A stretch of DNA of 14,738 bases from Bacteroidota bacterium (GTDB taxonomy: Bacteria > Bacteroidota > Bacteroidia > Flavobacteriales > Flavobacteriaceae): positions 1 to 14,738 of the forward strand of contig JAJRSY010000209.1 of assembly GCA_024278565.1 (NCBI GenBank), written 5' to 3'. A program made the translations under genes and the position numbers. Below are positions 14,468-14,738 of the stretch, one piece after another. Position 1 is the stretch's first letter; each line of letters begins with the position of its first letter. Under the pieces are notes generated by a model that worked only from the letters and a program-made list of their open reading frames with translations, did not search any database and was not told where the DNA came from.

Positions 14468-14716
14468 CGTTTATTTGTAGGTTCCATAATCAATAACCTA
14501 GTATCTATTGTTCATTGTTCACTGATAACTGTTCACTGTTTTTCGTTTATTTGTAGGTTCCATAATCAATAACCTAGTATCTATTGTTCATTGTTCATTG
14601 TTCATTGTTCATTGTTCACTGATAACTGTTCACTGTTTTTCGTTTATTTGTAGGTTCCATAATCAATAACCTAGTGTCTATCTATTGTTCACTGATAACT
14701 GTTCACTGATAACTGT
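14468..14716. repeat. Nested minisatellite with variable heptamer array
   Basis: Three tandem copies begin at 14468, 14544 and 14641. Each starts with an almost identical core of about 39 bases (cgtttatttgtaggttccat and onward to cctagtatct); the third copy has a small variation (gtgtctatct). The core is followed by a run of the heptamer attgttc, with 2 copies in unit 1, 5 in unit 2 (14583-14617) and 1 in unit 3. Each unit then has an actgataactgttcactg tail. The first two units are 76 and 97 bases long, a difference of exactly three heptamers. There is no open frame through the array. It fills most of the space upstream of rsmE. Confidence 0.92.
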
Positions 14717-14738
14717 ACGACCAATCTACTGTCCAATG

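Noticed and set aside
14468..14716. CRISPR array
   Set aside because: Units are tandem repeats containing heptamers without unique spacers, and no cas genes are present.

Overview
The window looks like a member of the Bacteroidota, most likely a flavobacterium. The non-insertion-sequence DNA is AT-rich. The genes lie almost back to back without clear Shine-Dalgarno sequences. The rsmE - DUF4159 - AI-2E-permease order and the RnBP-like epimerase with a ROK kinase and FucP-type transporter fit that phylum. This is inferred from gene content; no rRNA marker is present. Every convincing gene is on the minus strand.

Layout, left to right. (1) Positions 1-899 are an insertion-sequence graveyard. 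The 5' part of a GC-rich DDE transposase is broken by a one-base frameshift and runs off the left edge. Beside it lies a decayed N-terminal stub of an IS1182-type transposase with a 14-base T tract. (2) Positions 946-10963 hold a tightly packed seven-gene catabolic operon. In transcription order it encodes a secreted beta-propeller glycosidase-like protein, a SIS-domain aldose/ketose sugar-phosphate enzyme (NagB-II/AgaS type), an MFS sugar permease (FucP/NagP type), a ROK sugar kinase without the usual zinc motif, a lipoprotein GH2 glycosidase resembling exo-beta-glucosaminidases, a sodium:solute symporter and an N-acylglucosamine 2-epimerase. Neighbouring genes abut, overlap by 3 to 17 bases or are separated by 7 bases. 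(3) Positions 10964-11961 contain no recognisable gene but hold two GC-rich palindromes, a possible promoter and a probable terminator. (4) Positions 11962-14434 are a housekeeping cluster: RsmE rRNA methyltransferase, a secreted DUF4159 protein and an AI-2E-family permease. (5) Positions 14468-14716 carry a nested minisatellite just upstream of rsmE.

How the operon may work (inference). The two exported proteins trim a glycan containing amino sugar or beta-mannose-like residues at the cell surface or in the periplasm. Two inner-membrane transporters import the products. The epimerase interconverts N-acylated hexosamines (GlcNAc/ManNAc), the ROK kinase phosphorylates the sugar, and the SIS enzyme deaminates the hexosamine 6-phosphate to fructose 6-phosphate. 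No NagA deacetylase, SusC/SusD pair or regulator is in the window. The substrate is therefore either a free-amine (GlcN) glycan or depends on a deacetylase encoded elsewhere.
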